Made by a program: the position numbers and the translations under genes. From Rhodothermales bacterium (GTDB taxonomy: Bacteria > Bacteroidota > Rhodothermia > Rhodothermales > Bin80), in assembly GCA_958296045.1 (NCBI GenBank), contig CATQHT010000003.1, positions 631,246 to 695,245 of the forward strand: 64,000 bases of DNA, written 5' to 3'. This document shows, piece after piece, positions 34,354 to 43,489 of this stretch (the first letter of the stretch is position 1; each line of letters opens with the position of its first letter). The notes beneath the pieces are model-generated. The model was not told the DNA's origin and made no database searches. It saw nothing but the letters and a program-made list of their open reading frames with translations.

Positions 34354-35571
34354 TTATCGTGTGGCGCTAGGTATGGGATGGATCCCCAGTTGAGGATACG
34401 GTGAGGATCGGGAAGTGTATAGACGGTCCTGGTCCATGGTTCGTACAATAATCCCACTAGATAGCTGAAAATTGACTGGGTGCACTCCCAGATACTTGCC
34501 ATATCCCGACAATACATCCACTTTGTAAAAGTGATTCGCCCAACGGGCCCCATCTTCGGATAGCCTCTCACGGCGCGTCAGCCAGAACGAGTTTCCGCGC
34601 GCTCCCCCCGTGATTTCGAGGTGGCCCGACTCATCAACAAGTGGCGGCAAACTCCCAATTGCCAGATGCCCTGTCTCAATATACCTCGCTCCTTTAGAGG
34701 CTATCCGGGCATCTGCAAGCCTGATCTGCCAGATTATGTCACCCGATTCGGCGAACGCGGTCGCTATGGGAGCGTTCGGGTGTGTGTACAGAAGAGTGTG
34801 ATGTGTCGTGTTACATTCCATGTTGCCCCCTTCTGCCATTTTTGCGCGCACAATCAAGTGAGGGTCGTTATAGCGTTCGCCAAACGACGAGACGTACTCC
34901 CCTTCTAAGGTGTATTTGTGGATCACACCATCGAGGTCTTCGGAGTATCCTGGGGTATAAACATGTCCATGCATCGCGCACATATCGCTGTTGGCAAACG
35001 CCACGGCAACTCTGAACGATGTCCGGAATTCATGGCTACCACCCTGGTTTCTGCTGAACACCGACACCGTTCTCGCACCGGAACCGACCACTACATGCAC
35101 ATCTTGGCCTGTATCTGTAACAGCAACTTTTCTCACGAGGCTGAATTCGCCCGGTCCTTCCCCGGGCCCTCCGATGATGTCTACTAGGTGGCCTTCAGAA
35201 TTGTAGGCCCGGACATGACTGTAACTTCCATCCACATAGTATACGAGGCTGTCACTAACCGCCACATCCCGTATTGTGCCAATCATATCGTCCAGATCCC
35301 CGTCCGCGACGCCGACCGTGTGACCCCCACGGAGAGCAGCCAACACCCATAATAGCGTGTCCTGAGAATCGTCATGGATGATGAACCTAGGATCTGTGAC
35401 CGCAGGAATGTTGCCGGGGGTTGGATGGAGTTCGAATTCACCGTACAACCCCGTACCATCAACTGCGACCCCATGAACGTTGTCGGTGCCTGCACCATTC
35501 TGGCAGGCTGTGAGCAGCACCAGGGCCAGCGGGAACAGTAGTGTCTGCTGAGACAGCGTCAAGGAGTGCAT
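34354..35571 (-). CDS. Propeller lipoprotein (6-bladed beta-propeller type)
   Basis: A 405-residue protein starting at MHSLTLSQQ. The signal LFPLALVLLTACQNG has a good lipobox with Cys at about residue 23. The body has propeller-type blades with the IIGGPGEGPGEF motif near residue 138, which is characteristic of the NHL/6-bladed propeller proteins common as lipoproteins in Bacteroidota. The start overlaps the end of the Cys-rich peptide gene by 13 bases and the stop is 11 bases before the thioredoxin-like gene, so the three are an operon. Probably a surface or periplasmic binding protein. Partner and ligand unknown. Confidence 0.82.
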   Translation of the reverse strand: MHSLTLSQQTLLFPLALVLLTACQNGAGTDNVHGVAVDGTGLYGEFELHPTPGNIPAVTDPRFIIHDDSQDTLLWVLAALRGGHTVGVADGDLDDMIGTIRDVAVSDSLVYYVDGSYSHVRAYNSEGHLVDIIGGPGEGPGEFSLVRKVAVTDTGQDVHVVVGSGARTVSVFSRNQGGSHEFRTSFRVAVAFANSDMCAMHGHVYTPGYSEDLDGVIHKYTLEGEYVSSFGERYNDPHLIVRAKMAEGGNMECNTTHHTLLYTHPNAPIATAFAESGDIIWQIRLADARIASKGARYIETGHLAIGSLPPLVDESGHLEITGGARGNSFWLTRRERLSEDGARWANHFYKVDVLSGYGKYLGVHPVNFQLSSGIIVRTMDQDRLYTSRSSPYPQLGIHPIPSATR

Positions 35572-35864
35572 TCCCACGAATAGCATGTGGTGTACGGACC
35601 AAGAAAGTCATAAGCGCAGCCCGTACCTGCATCGTCAGGATATGCCATGCAGAGACCACACCAGTCCAGATCCCCAGACCAACCACAATCACTTGTTCCG
35701 GGGTTCCCAAGTTCATAGCAGTCCAAATCATTATATGGCGCAGTTGTCGCCTCCACATCCCTGGGGCTGATTACGGGTGCCACAACCCCGCCAGCGAAGT
35801 ACGCCCCTGCGATAAGCGCCATCACGACCAGTGCGCGTGTCAGATAGGTCGTGCCGCTTTTCAT
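35559..35864 (-). CDS. Small Cys-rich exported peptide, NVEALA-like
   Basis: A 101-residue precursor. The N-terminus MKSGTTYLTRALVVMALIAGAYFAGG is a signal-type segment, followed by a short spacer ending DVEATTAP and a 55-residue Cys-rich tail with seven cysteines (LDC, SDC, DWCGLC, TGC, TTC, WEC). The layout (basic start, hydrophobic leader, xVEA-type motif, small Cys-containing tail) recalls the NVEALA family of Bacteroidota, whose genes often adjoin 6-bladed propeller genes as here. The match is by architecture only. It is first in an operon with a propeller lipoprotein and a thioredoxin-like protein. Confidence 0.7.
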   Translation of the reverse strand: MKSGTTYLTRALVVMALIAGAYFAGGVVAPVISPRDVEATTAPYNDLDCYELGNPGTSDCGWSGDLDWCGLCMAYPDDAGTGCAYDFLGPYTTCYSWECTP

Positions 35865-36125
35865 AGCGTCACGTCCCCCTCCAGGACAGATTGGTCATAG
35901 GTTGCCGCGGCTGGCACGTCCAGCGACACGACACTGTGCAGCAACAGGCACTTCCACGAAGTCCCCAGCGCCGTACGTGATGGTACAGCGTAATGATATG
36001 CATTCTGCGAAAAAAACAATCTTGTGCCGTGCTGCAGCGATTCTAAATTTGGGGCGTTCGATGGGGGGAACGGATCTTGTTTTGCGGTAGGCTACGCGTG
36101 CGTAATCCGACGACTTCGTGCACCC
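35865..36125. other. Upstream region of the peptide cluster
   Basis: No gene seen. Contains an A-run at 36009-36016 and should contain the leftward promoter of the peptide operon. The end of the second IS21-family element begins at about 36126, so that element lies immediately upstream of the operon. Confidence 0.4.
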
Positions 36126-36251
36126 AATCCGAGGTTAGCTGGACGGGTAATCCGAGGCTAACTGGACACCCGCGCTGGATGTTGTCCAGCCGCGTTATGA
36201 TGGTGACGTAAGCTGCCATGCCCTGTGGTTGCTGGGAGATTGTGGTTAGAA

Positions 36252-37017
36252 TCAAGATGAGTCTTCCGGGTTTTCCGACACGTTCACGTTAGCCATTTGC
36301 TTACGCATCGAGTCGCCGGTCAGCTGGATGCGGTGCGCGTTGTGGACGAGGCGATCCAGGATAGCATCGGCGAGCGTAGGATGTTCCATGGCCTGATGCC
36401 AGCGTTCCACCGGGAGCTGGCTGGTCGCAATGGTGGAGCTGACCTGGTGTCGGTCATCCAAGATTTCCAGCAGATCATCTTGCTGTGCACTGGTGAGTTT
36501 TTTCAGCCCCCAATCACCAACAACCAGCACGCTAAGCCGCGACAACGTACGCAGCAGCTTCAGGAGCCGGCCCTCTGCTCGCGCCAGCGCAACGTCTTCG
36601 AGCATTCGTTGCAACCGGAAATAGCGCACTTTAAAGCCTTTTAGGCAGGCGGTGTGGGCCAGCGCACAGGCAATATAACTCTTACCCACGCCGGTGGGGC
36701 CGGTGATGATCACGTTCTGCTTTTGGCGTATCCAGTCGCATCCGGCCAAATACAGCATGAGGCGACGGTCCAGTCCGCGATGCATGCGATAGTCTATGTC
36801 CTGCATACACGCCTGTTGCCGTAGCCGAGCGCGGCGAAGCCGTGACTTCAATCGAAGGCTTTCACGCCGGTTGGCTTCGCGATCCACCATCTCACCGAGG
36901 CGGTCCATGTAATGCCACCTGCTCAATGCCAGGATGGTTTAGCTGATCGCGCAAAGCGTCGGCCATGCCATAGAAGCGAAGCTTCTCGAGCTGCTCTATC
37001 GTTGGGTGTGTCAACAT
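36252..37017 (-). pseudogene. istB: IS21-family IstB, frameshifted
   Basis: The start MLTHPTIEQLEKLRFYGMAD is at 37017. The frame is lost near 36905 (HPGIEQVALHG then a stop) and continues in the next frame as HYMDRLGEMVDREANRRE with the AAA+ core: Walker A GPTGVGKSY, Walker B VLVVGDWGLK (where the family normally has DDWG or DDFG) and IATSQLPVERWH. One base is missing or extra at the junction, so full-length IstB is not made unless by recoding. Confidence 0.85.
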
Positions 37018-37021
37018 GGAA

Positions 37022-38550
37022 CTAAGCGTTGTTGTCAGGGGGGCCGGCGTAGTACTGGGCACCGCGGATGTTGTCGTGCATGATGGGCGGGTCCTCCTCT
37101 GCCTGGTACAGGGTAAGCCGCTCAAAGCCACGTTTCAGAACATTAGCGATGCTGCTTGTGCGGAAGATCTGGTGCACTAATGCCCACTTACAGGCCGCCT
37201 CGATGTGCTCGCCCAGATAGGCGCGCTTAAGGTCCAGGAGCCCCCAGTGAAAGCCCTGCTCAGGATGCCTGCGGCGCTCTATGATGGTCAACGCTACCTT
37301 CTCCGTGTTCGGACCGATCTGCGCGGCACGCTCAAGCAGGCGATGCTGCTGGGCGTACTCCTGATGATTCGAAGGCATATGCTCAGAATGTGTGCTCCAT
37401 CCGTAGACCTTGGGGCATAACATGTGGGATGCTCTATACGTTGGTTACCAAGGTATATCTCCACGGTAGCTTCCCCCACGCATACGTTCACCTTGCGCCG
37501 GACATGCCGATACGGAACGCTGCAGAACCGCTTGTTCACCGCCACATCATAATCAAAGCTCACCGTGGCCACTTTCCACTCCCTATACTCAAAGGGCTTC
37601 GAGGGTAAAGGGCGCATCGCGGGCAAATCCACCGCCTCAAACTGACTGCGACGGCTCCCTTCGCGCTTCTGAAAAGGAGTATCATTCAGGGTAACCAACC
37701 CCTTCGCAATCCGCTCATTGAGCATATCCAGCGTGAGGTAAGGGACCGTACCCAAGGCGGCCAGAATCCACTGCTCCACTACTTTGACCGCAGATTCGAC
37801 TTTGGCCTTATCCCTTGGTTTTCTCGCGCGAGCCAGCAGCGCTACCAGATCGTAATGCTCGCACATCTCCTGGTAGGTAGGATTGATTTCCGGATCGTAG
37901 CGGTGCGCCTTCTTGACTGCCGCCTTCAAGTTGTCAGGCACCACCGCCGCCGGTACCGCACCGAAAAACTCAAAGGCCCGACGATGTGCGCCAATAAAGC
38001 TCCTCAGCGTCTGGTCTCCGGTGGCCTCCGCATACGTGTAACTGGAAAAACCCATCGTGGCCACAAAGACCTGAGCTGGCTTCGGCTGATCACGCACCTT
38101 TATCGTCATGCCCGCAAAGTCCGCATAGAGCTTCTCACCCGCCTTGTGGTGCAGATGCATGGTCACCTGCGTGCGGTGGCGCCAAGCACGATATAGGTCA
38201 CAGAAACGACTGTAGCCGTAGCCGTCTGGATACGTTGCACGGTAGGACTGCCAAACCAACTTCAGCGTCATGCTCGACCGCGACATCTTCCGATGCACCT
38301 CCTCCCACCTTGGCTCAGACTTGTGGCGCACAGAAGCCTCCGCATACAGGCGTGACTCCAAACCATGATCATCCATACCCTCCGGCAGAGGCCAGGACAG
38401 ACCCGCATGCTTTGCACGCTCCAAATACGCCCTCACCGTACTGGCTGAAACGGACAGACACTTCGCAATCTTGCGATTGCTATACCCCTCCCGGAAATGC
38501 AGCCGAAGCACGTCCCTAATCGCCCGCATAGACACTCGCTTGTTTGACAT
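37022..38550 (-). pseudogene. istA: IS21-family IstA, frameshifted
   Basis: The start MSNKRVSMRAIRDVLRLHF leads into a helix-turn-helix (SNRKIAKCLSVSASTVRAYL) and the DDE core (YADFAGMTI, AVVPDNLKAAV, KPRDKAKVESAV). The first frame carries residues up to about HPTCYAPR at 37420, then continues correctly only in the second frame (KVYGWSTHSEHMPSNHQEYAQ), giving the C-terminal 125 residues to 37022. One frameshift near 37410 inactivates it. It ends four bases before istB. Confidence 0.87.
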
Positions 38551-38741
38551 CAGAAACTCGGTTGGTGATTGAGTTCCTGATATTAAGCAGCTGACGGATC
38601 CCCTCCGATACCGCCACTGCTCCACTGCCACCAGCCAAAACCACACACCTGTAAAGGCCTCTACTCAGCCCCGAGACAGGCGTCAGCAGCCCTCCACAAG
38701 TGTCCAGATTGCCTCGGATTACCCGTCCAGCTTGGATCGGA

Positions 38742-39290
38742 CTATGCAATCCGGCCTTGTATTTCACTACCAGTGACGAAGTTGGGTTCACGGACGACTG
38801 GCCGATTTCCTCGGTGCAGCAGGCACCGGTACCACCGCCCGTAGAGGTCCATTTTACTGCAGCAGCCGAGGACACAGAGCCAGACGCCGCACAGTTGAAG
38901 GAAGCATGGCAGTTGCTGGATTCGCGCAGTCTGGAAGGCGACCGGATCGTAGCGGTCTGACTACGCGGGTTGTGCCCGCACGGGGTAAACATCCGCTAAG
39001 GGGCTGCTCCGTGTGCTGCGCAGCGGTACTGGGCTTTAATCGGCGGTGCAGGAGGTGTTTGGCCCGAAGGTCGTGATACAGCGCTGTCTCAATACGCTCT
39101 TAGATCACGTCACCTGTGGTCTTCCAGAAGATCTTCAACGCCTGCATCACATGCGCTCTACGGGACGGTTACGGAGGTTGAGGCGACAGGAATTCCCAAC
39201 AACACTACGCGTCGTCGAGCATGCTGGATAGAGCAGAGAATCCATCTGGCCTCAAAAGTGGCTCGCATCAGCTCGGCATGGGTGGCGCCT
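38742..39290. other. Fragments next to the second IS21 element
   Basis: On the plus strand, frame 38742-38960 encodes an acidic C-terminal piece (EVHFTAAAEDTEPDAAQLKEAWQ) that could be the tail of a gene cut by the IS21 element. Further on, 39046-39200 encodes QEVFGPKVVIQRC and LDHVTCGLPEDLQR, resembling a segment of IS256-family (mutator) transposases with internal damage. Neither is complete. Confidence 0.4.
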
Positions 39291-39965
39291 CTACCTCTCG
39301 TAGGCCAATGCCACACAGAACCCGTTGCGCTCTCCAAACGAAACCGCTAAGGGAGTCCGATCGTCGAGTAACGCAAGTCCGTTGCCTTCACCCACGTTCA
39401 ACACCAGCCGAATATGCTTCGGCGAACGCCTGAATCCAGTCCGCAGAGCCTTTAGCACAGCCTCTTTCAGCGTCCAGTAGAGTATTCTCCGGTCTACCGT
39501 ACTCAAGGGAAGCGTGTGGTACTCCGCACGCTCCGATGGGTGAAGCATGAAGGATTCCAGAGCCGCCGACCGAGTCCTTATGGGCTCCAGATCCACCCCG
39601 ACCGCCATCGGACCAGCGGCGGCCACAGCACACCCCCCTGCGTGTGCAATACTGACTTTAAGCGAAGATCCCACCACGTCTACGCCGCCGTCCGCTGCCT
39701 GCACGAGAGGGACATCCGCCAAGCCCATCCCGAGGCGATGCGCTAGCAGTGTACGCAGCGCTATGCGGCCCAATAGAAAATGCCGCCGCGAACGCGGGTG
39801 GCGCATAGCGTCATAGCGGATGCGTTCCTCTGCAGATAGTATTCCCAACTGCACCTCGTCGTCCGCGCTCGAAGACTCCCAGCGAAGACCGATGACACGT
39901 GGCCATGCAATATTCTCGAACGTCGACAAGGTACTGACTCCAGATCCTGATTCAGGAGACGACAT
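39291..39965 (-). CDS. 4'-phosphopantetheinyl transferase, Sfp type
   Basis: A 224-residue enzyme from the ATG of MSSPESGSG (an upstream ATG at 40010 is possible). It moves phosphopantetheine from CoA to a Ser of acyl or peptidyl carrier proteins. The magnesium and CoA motifs are clear: AVGVDLEPI (about residue 120-128) and WTLKEAVLKALRTGF (about 165-180), with RRHFLLGRIALRTLLA earlier. The Sfp type usually serves polyketide or nonribosomal peptide carrier proteins. No such synthase is in this window, so it may serve fatty-acid or remote clusters. Monocistronic as far as visible. Confidence 0.9.
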   Translation of the reverse strand: MSSPESGSGVSTLSTFENIAWPRVIGLRWESSSADDEVQLGILSAEERIRYDAMRHPRSRRHFLLGRIALRTLLAHRLGMGLADVPLVQAADGGVDVVGSSLKVSIAHAGGCAVAAAGPMAVGVDLEPIRTRSAALESFMLHPSERAEYHTLPLSTVDRRILYWTLKEAVLKALRTGFRRSPKHIRLVLNVGEGNGLALLDDRTPLAVSFGERNGFCVALAYER

Positions 39966-40010
39966 GAGCCTGCCCCGCGACTTCGGACTCAGCAAAGACC
40001 CGCTATTCAC

Positions 40011-40348
40011 AAATCCCCATCGGAAACAGTCTCAAGCAAACATGCGACTTAACCACTGGGGCGCATGTGAGGCCTAGAAGACAAACGCTGCGCACATCAA
40101 TAGAGCGGAGCGGGACTACAGCTAATTCCGCCCGCTATGGCCAGAAGGTAAGCACGCACAGCGGGCTCCAGTCACACAAATCAGCGCCGCTCATCACTCA
40201 CCTATTCGGTCACGGTACATTCCGAAGCTGGCGCCAACACTCCTGGTCCATTCCAGCGGTAGGAAGCAGACATGCGGAAATGATTCGCGTCGCCGTAGGA
40301 AGACTTCCCAAGGACTGCCAGGCAGGATCGAACTCTTGGGCGCCTGCC
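40011..40348. other. Intergenic region between the sod and PPTase genes
   Basis: No gene or strong structure was seen. It should contain the promoter of the phosphopantetheinyl transferase gene and the end of the sod transcript. Confidence 0.4.
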
Positions 40349-40984
40349 CTAGAAGCTCTCCCCGGGCGCCGCCGCGTAGCGGTCAGCCACGGCCACCCAA
40401 TTCACCACGTTCCAAAAGGCTTTGATATAGTCGGGCCGGCGATTCTGATAGTTCAGGTAGTAGGCATGCTCCCAAACGTCAAGGCCGAGCAGAGGCACAT
40501 GACCGCTCATGTACGGGCTGTCCTGATTGGCCGTTGAATACACCTTGAGCCCCGCAGCCTCAGGATCATAAACCAGCCATGCCCACCCGCTTCCAAAACG
40601 CGTGCCCGCCGCTTTGGCAAACGCCGCACGAAACGCCTCTACGCTTCCGAAGCTGGCGCTGAGCGCATCAGCCAAGGGTCCCGTGGGGCTGCCACCTCCG
40701 TCGGGCCCCATAACAGCCCAGAACAGACAATGATTGGCGTACCCGCCCCCATTGTTGCGCAACGCAGCGGACATGCCAGAGACGCTATCCGCACGAGCCG
40801 CGGCATACAGGATGGATGCAATGCCATGCGATGCACCAGCGTGCTCGCCGCCACTGAGCGCATTATTCAGGTTGTTGGTGTAGCCCTGGTGATGCTTCGT
40901 ATGGTGAATTTCCATCGTGCGCGCATCAATGTGCGGCTCCAGAGCGTCATACGCGTAAGGCAGTGCAGGTAGCTTGAAAGCCAT
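40349..40984 (-). CDS. sodB: Superoxide dismutase, Fe/Mn type
   Basis: A 211-residue enzyme that dismutates superoxide to oxygen and hydrogen peroxide. The four metal ligands are visible: His in [12 protein letters not shown] (about residue 27), His in GYANHCLFW (about 83), and Asp and His in [15 protein letters not shown] (about 168-172). The [13 protein letters not shown] segment is seen often in Mn or cambialistic forms; I cannot decide the metal from sequence alone. No signal peptide, so it is cytoplasmic. It is a single gene. Confidence 0.95.
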   Translation of the reverse strand: MAFKLPALPYAYDALEPHIDARTMEIHHTKHHQGYTNNLNNALSGGEHAGASHGIASILYAAARADSVSGMSAALRNNGGGYANHCLFWAVMGPDGGGSPTGPLADALSASFGSVEAFRAAFAKAAGTRFGSGWAWLVYDPEAAGLKVYSTANQDSPYMSGHVPLLGLDVWEHAYYLNYQNRRPDYIKAFWNVVNWVAVADRYAAAPGESF

Positions 40985-41094
40985 GATGTCGACAAGTGTG
41001 TGGTGAATTGGTGAGTCGAGCGGGTAGCCGAATACGGCGCAAACAGCAAACTTGTTTCAGGGCCAGCCCCCGTGCACGGGAACAGCGATCACAA

Positions 41095-41526
41095 TCACAA
41101 CGGTACCAGCATAGTTTCGCGAAAAAAGCACTCGAAAAAGCCGACAGCCTTCTCCCGACCGGAGAAGTCCATGGCAACCCTAAACGTAGATCGCCCGCTG
41201 TTGATGTCCAGATGCAACCTGCAGCTGAAAATCCTGCGCTTCCTTTCCACGCCCACGATGTCCGTGTAGCGAACCAGCTGCGGCGCATCAAAATCGGTGT
41301 TCTGAAAAATCATCCTATCCGACGCCAAAAGCGCACCATCCTTCGCGTTCTTCAGAAAGGTTAGATCCAGAAGGGCAAGCACCTCCTGCGAACCCATAGC
41401 CGGCGCATAATCTACGATCGCGTTGTGGACCAGCCGCTGGGGAATGTGCGGATGCACGTAAATGCCCAACCTAGGGGCATGCGGGATAAGGTCTTTTAGC
41501 AGTTCTTCAAATAGCATCTTACTCAT
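41095..41526 (-). CDS. Small protein with a possible PH-like domain
   Basis: A 143-residue cytoplasmic protein from the ATG of MSKMLFEELLKDLI (the frame extends 40 codons upstream, where it looks non-coding). Residues about 60-135 (GALLASDRMIFQN, LVRYTDIVGVERKRRIF, RSTFRVAMDFSGREKAVGFFE) have the rhythm of a bacterial PH-like domain: a strand carrying a 'switched on at threshold' signature, then YTDI and a terminal helix. No function known to me. It lies 155 bases after nuoN on the same strand and might be transcribed with the nuo operon. Confidence 0.65.
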   Translation of the reverse strand: MSKMLFEELLKDLIPHAPRLGIYVHPHIPQRLVHNAIVDYAPAMGSQEVLALLDLTFLKNAKDGALLASDRMIFQNTDFDAPQLVRYTDIVGVERKRRIFSCRLHLDINSGRSTFRVAMDFSGREKAVGFFECFFRETMLVPL

Positions 41527-41681
41527 ATTAGCTCCATGCATCCCGGCCGTGGGCTGCCCGCTGCGGCACAGGCCTGCAATTCTCGACCGCCAAGGCAGGC
41601 GGTTCGTCGGCGAAGTACTGGCAGGCAAATGCACCTGCGTCCCCAACAGGCGGTGCCGTGACAGCCGGATCCGGGAAACCT

Positions 41682-43178
41682 CTACGGCGTGCCTCCCGTG
41701 AAGGCCACGTCAAAATATACCATCGGAAGGTCACGAACGACAGGTACGAAACCGATGACGGTCAACACCACTGCACATGCCACCAATACCGCCGCCGAGA
41801 GGCTCGGAACCGGGAATTTATGTGCTTGCACCTGCGGTGCCGACCAAGACTGCGGGCGCATCCAGAAGACGTATAGCACGCGCAGATAATAATAGCCAGA
41901 CAGCGCACTCGCTAAGACACCTACGATCACCAGCCATGTGAATCCGGCCTCAATCGCGGGCGCGAACACCGCGATTTTACCAAAAAAGCCGCCGAACGGC
42001 GGAAAGCCGATCAGGCTGAACATGAAGACCGTCATCACCACGCCAAGTATAGGCTTGCGCAACCCAACACCAGAAAGCGAATCTATGGTCTGCTCACTCC
42101 CTTCTTTCTGGTCCCACTCCAAGAGAGCCATCACGCCGAAGGCCCCAAGATTCATGAAGGAGTAGATCAGTAGGTAGTACGCGGCACCCGCGTACCCTTC
42201 GCCCGTCCCTGCTACAAGTGCTACCAACACGTACCCAGCGTGCGCCACCGACGAGTAGGCAAGCATCCGCTTGACATTGTTCTGCACCAGAGCGAAGATG
42301 TTGCCACCAACCATTGTGACCAGCGCCACCACAGCCAGGGCCGTCTGCCATTTAGTGGCAGCTAGGTCCCCCAGCCCATAATACAGCACCAGGATCAACG
42401 CAGCGAACGCTGCCGCCTTCGACGCGGTGGACATATACCCGGTCAGGGGCGTTGGGGCACCCTGATAGACGTCAGGGGTCCACATATGAAAAGGAACCGC
42501 GCTGACCTTAAACAGAAAGCCTACCAGAAACAGCGCCACGCCTGCCCAGAACAGGAGCATCATGCTGCCCCGGGCCTCAAAACCCGCAGCCAGATCCGGC
42601 AATATCATGGTCCCGGTAGCCCCATAAAGCAGAGCTATACCGTACAAGAAGAATCCCGTCGAGAAGGCGCCGAGCAGGAAATACTTGAGCGCGCTCTCGA
42701 TGCCACCTCCCCCTTGACGTACCAAGCCCACTAGGATATAAAGCGCGATCGACATCGTTTCCAGCCCCACAAACACCGTCACCAAGCTGTTCGCACTGGC
42801 CAGCATCACAGCCCCAGCCGTAGCGAACAAGATCAGGGCATATACCTCCCCATAACCCCGCCTGATACGATTGAGATAGGGCACACTTAACACGATGCTG
42901 ACCAATGCACTGATCAGCAACGTGATGTTGATGTACGAGGTTAGCCCATAGGCGCGAATCAAGTCATAGAATGCGGTGCTGCTTCCCGCATCCAATCCGC
43001 GCACCTCCCATCCGGCGGCCACGACACAGGTCATCGCAGCAAGCACCGGCAGCACCGGATCGTCATTGCTGAAAATATCCCAAACGATGCAGACGACGCC
43101 CGCGGTCATTAGCAGCAGCAGCGTGAACCCGCCAGCCACATCAAACAGGATGCCTTCGTACGCTCCGGCTAGGTCCAT
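41682..43178 (-). CDS. nuoN: NADH-quinone oxidoreductase subunit N
   Basis: A 498-residue, highly hydrophobic antiporter-like subunit of complex I with about 14 membrane segments. Family features include the LETMSIALYILVG helix with the Glu that takes part in proton transfer (about residue 140), LKYFLLGAFSTGFFLYGIALLYGATGT and the Lys-containing VSAVPFHMWTPDVYQGAPTP segment. It is the last nuo gene of the operon, one base after the pterin dehydratase gene. Length and motifs are normal, so it is presumably functional. Confidence 0.96.
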   Translation of the reverse strand: MDLAGAYEGILFDVAGGFTLLLLMTAGVVCIVWDIFSNDDPVLPVLAAMTCVVAAGWEVRGLDAGSSTAFYDLIRAYGLTSYINITLLISALVSIVLSVPYLNRIRRGYGEVYALILFATAGAVMLASANSLVTVFVGLETMSIALYILVGLVRQGGGGIESALKYFLLGAFSTGFFLYGIALLYGATGTMILPDLAAGFEARGSMMLLFWAGVALFLVGFLFKVSAVPFHMWTPDVYQGAPTPLTGYMSTASKAAAFAALILVLYYGLGDLAATKWQTALAVVALVTMVGGNIFALVQNNVKRMLAYSSVAHAGYVLVALVAGTGEGYAGAAYYLLIYSFMNLGAFGVMALLEWDQKEGSEQTIDSLSGVGLRKPILGVVMTVFMFSLIGFPPFGGFFGKIAVFAPAIEAGFTWLVIVGVLASALSGYYYLRVLYVFWMRPQSWSAPQVQAHKFPVPSLSAAVLVACAVVLTVIGFVPVVRDLPMVYFDVAFTGGTP

Positions 43179-43179
43179 A

Positions 43180-43482
43180 TTACCCGCAGATTTTCGCGCA
43201 GTTCGCCACTATAGCAGTGGCGAGCGCCACATCCATCGCTGTTACTCTGTTGCCCGCATCGTGCGTGCAAATCTCGACCGTCAGTGCGCCGTAACTGACG
43301 ACCATCTCGGGATGGTGATTCATCGCCTCCGCCTCAAACGCTATGCGCACCGCCATGCTGACGCAGTCGCGATAGTTGCTAAAACGGTATGTGCAGCGCA
43401 GCCGGTCCTCGTACCACGACCAGCCAGGCAAGTCGTGTAGGGCTGCAGCAATCTGCGCGGCATCTAACGGCACCCGGTTCAT
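43180..43482 (-). CDS. Pterin-4a-carbinolamine dehydratase
   Basis: A 100-residue enzyme from the ATG of MNRVPLDAAQIAAAL, which follows the nhaD stop by seven bases. The longer frame to 43614 overlaps nhaD and is not used. The signature is AMNHHPEMVVSYGALTVEICTHDAGNRVTAMD (the catalytic His pair and THD). It dehydrates 4a-hydroxy-tetrahydropterin, the product of aromatic amino acid hydroxylases. Such a gene inside a complex I operon next to nhaD is the arrangement described for Rhodothermus marinus. A regulatory or scaffolding role there is undecided. Confidence 0.93.
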   Translation of the reverse strand: MNRVPLDAAQIAAALHDLPGWSWYEDRLRCTYRFSNYRDCVSMAVRIAFEAEAMNHHPEMVVSYGALTVEICTHDAGNRVTAMDVALATAIVANCAKICG

Positions 43483-43489
43483 ACGTCCC

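Larger units (their letters stand above)
36126..38741 (-). mobile_element. Second IS21-family element, inactive
   Basis: The ends are inverted repeats about 43 bp long: the plus strand at 36126-36169 contains GCTGGACGGGTAATCCGAGG and ends CTGGACAC; the complement at 38700-38741 contains CCTCGGATTACCCGTCCAGC and starts GTGTCCAG. Between them are istB (36252-37017) and istA (37022-38550) on the minus strand, each with one frameshift. It belongs to a different IS21 subgroup from the element at 4098-11881, as the proteins and ends are unlike. Confidence 0.8.

Noticed and set aside
38516-38992. Minus-strand 158-codon frame upstream of the second istA
   Set aside because: It crosses the IS terminal repeat and has no coherent composition.
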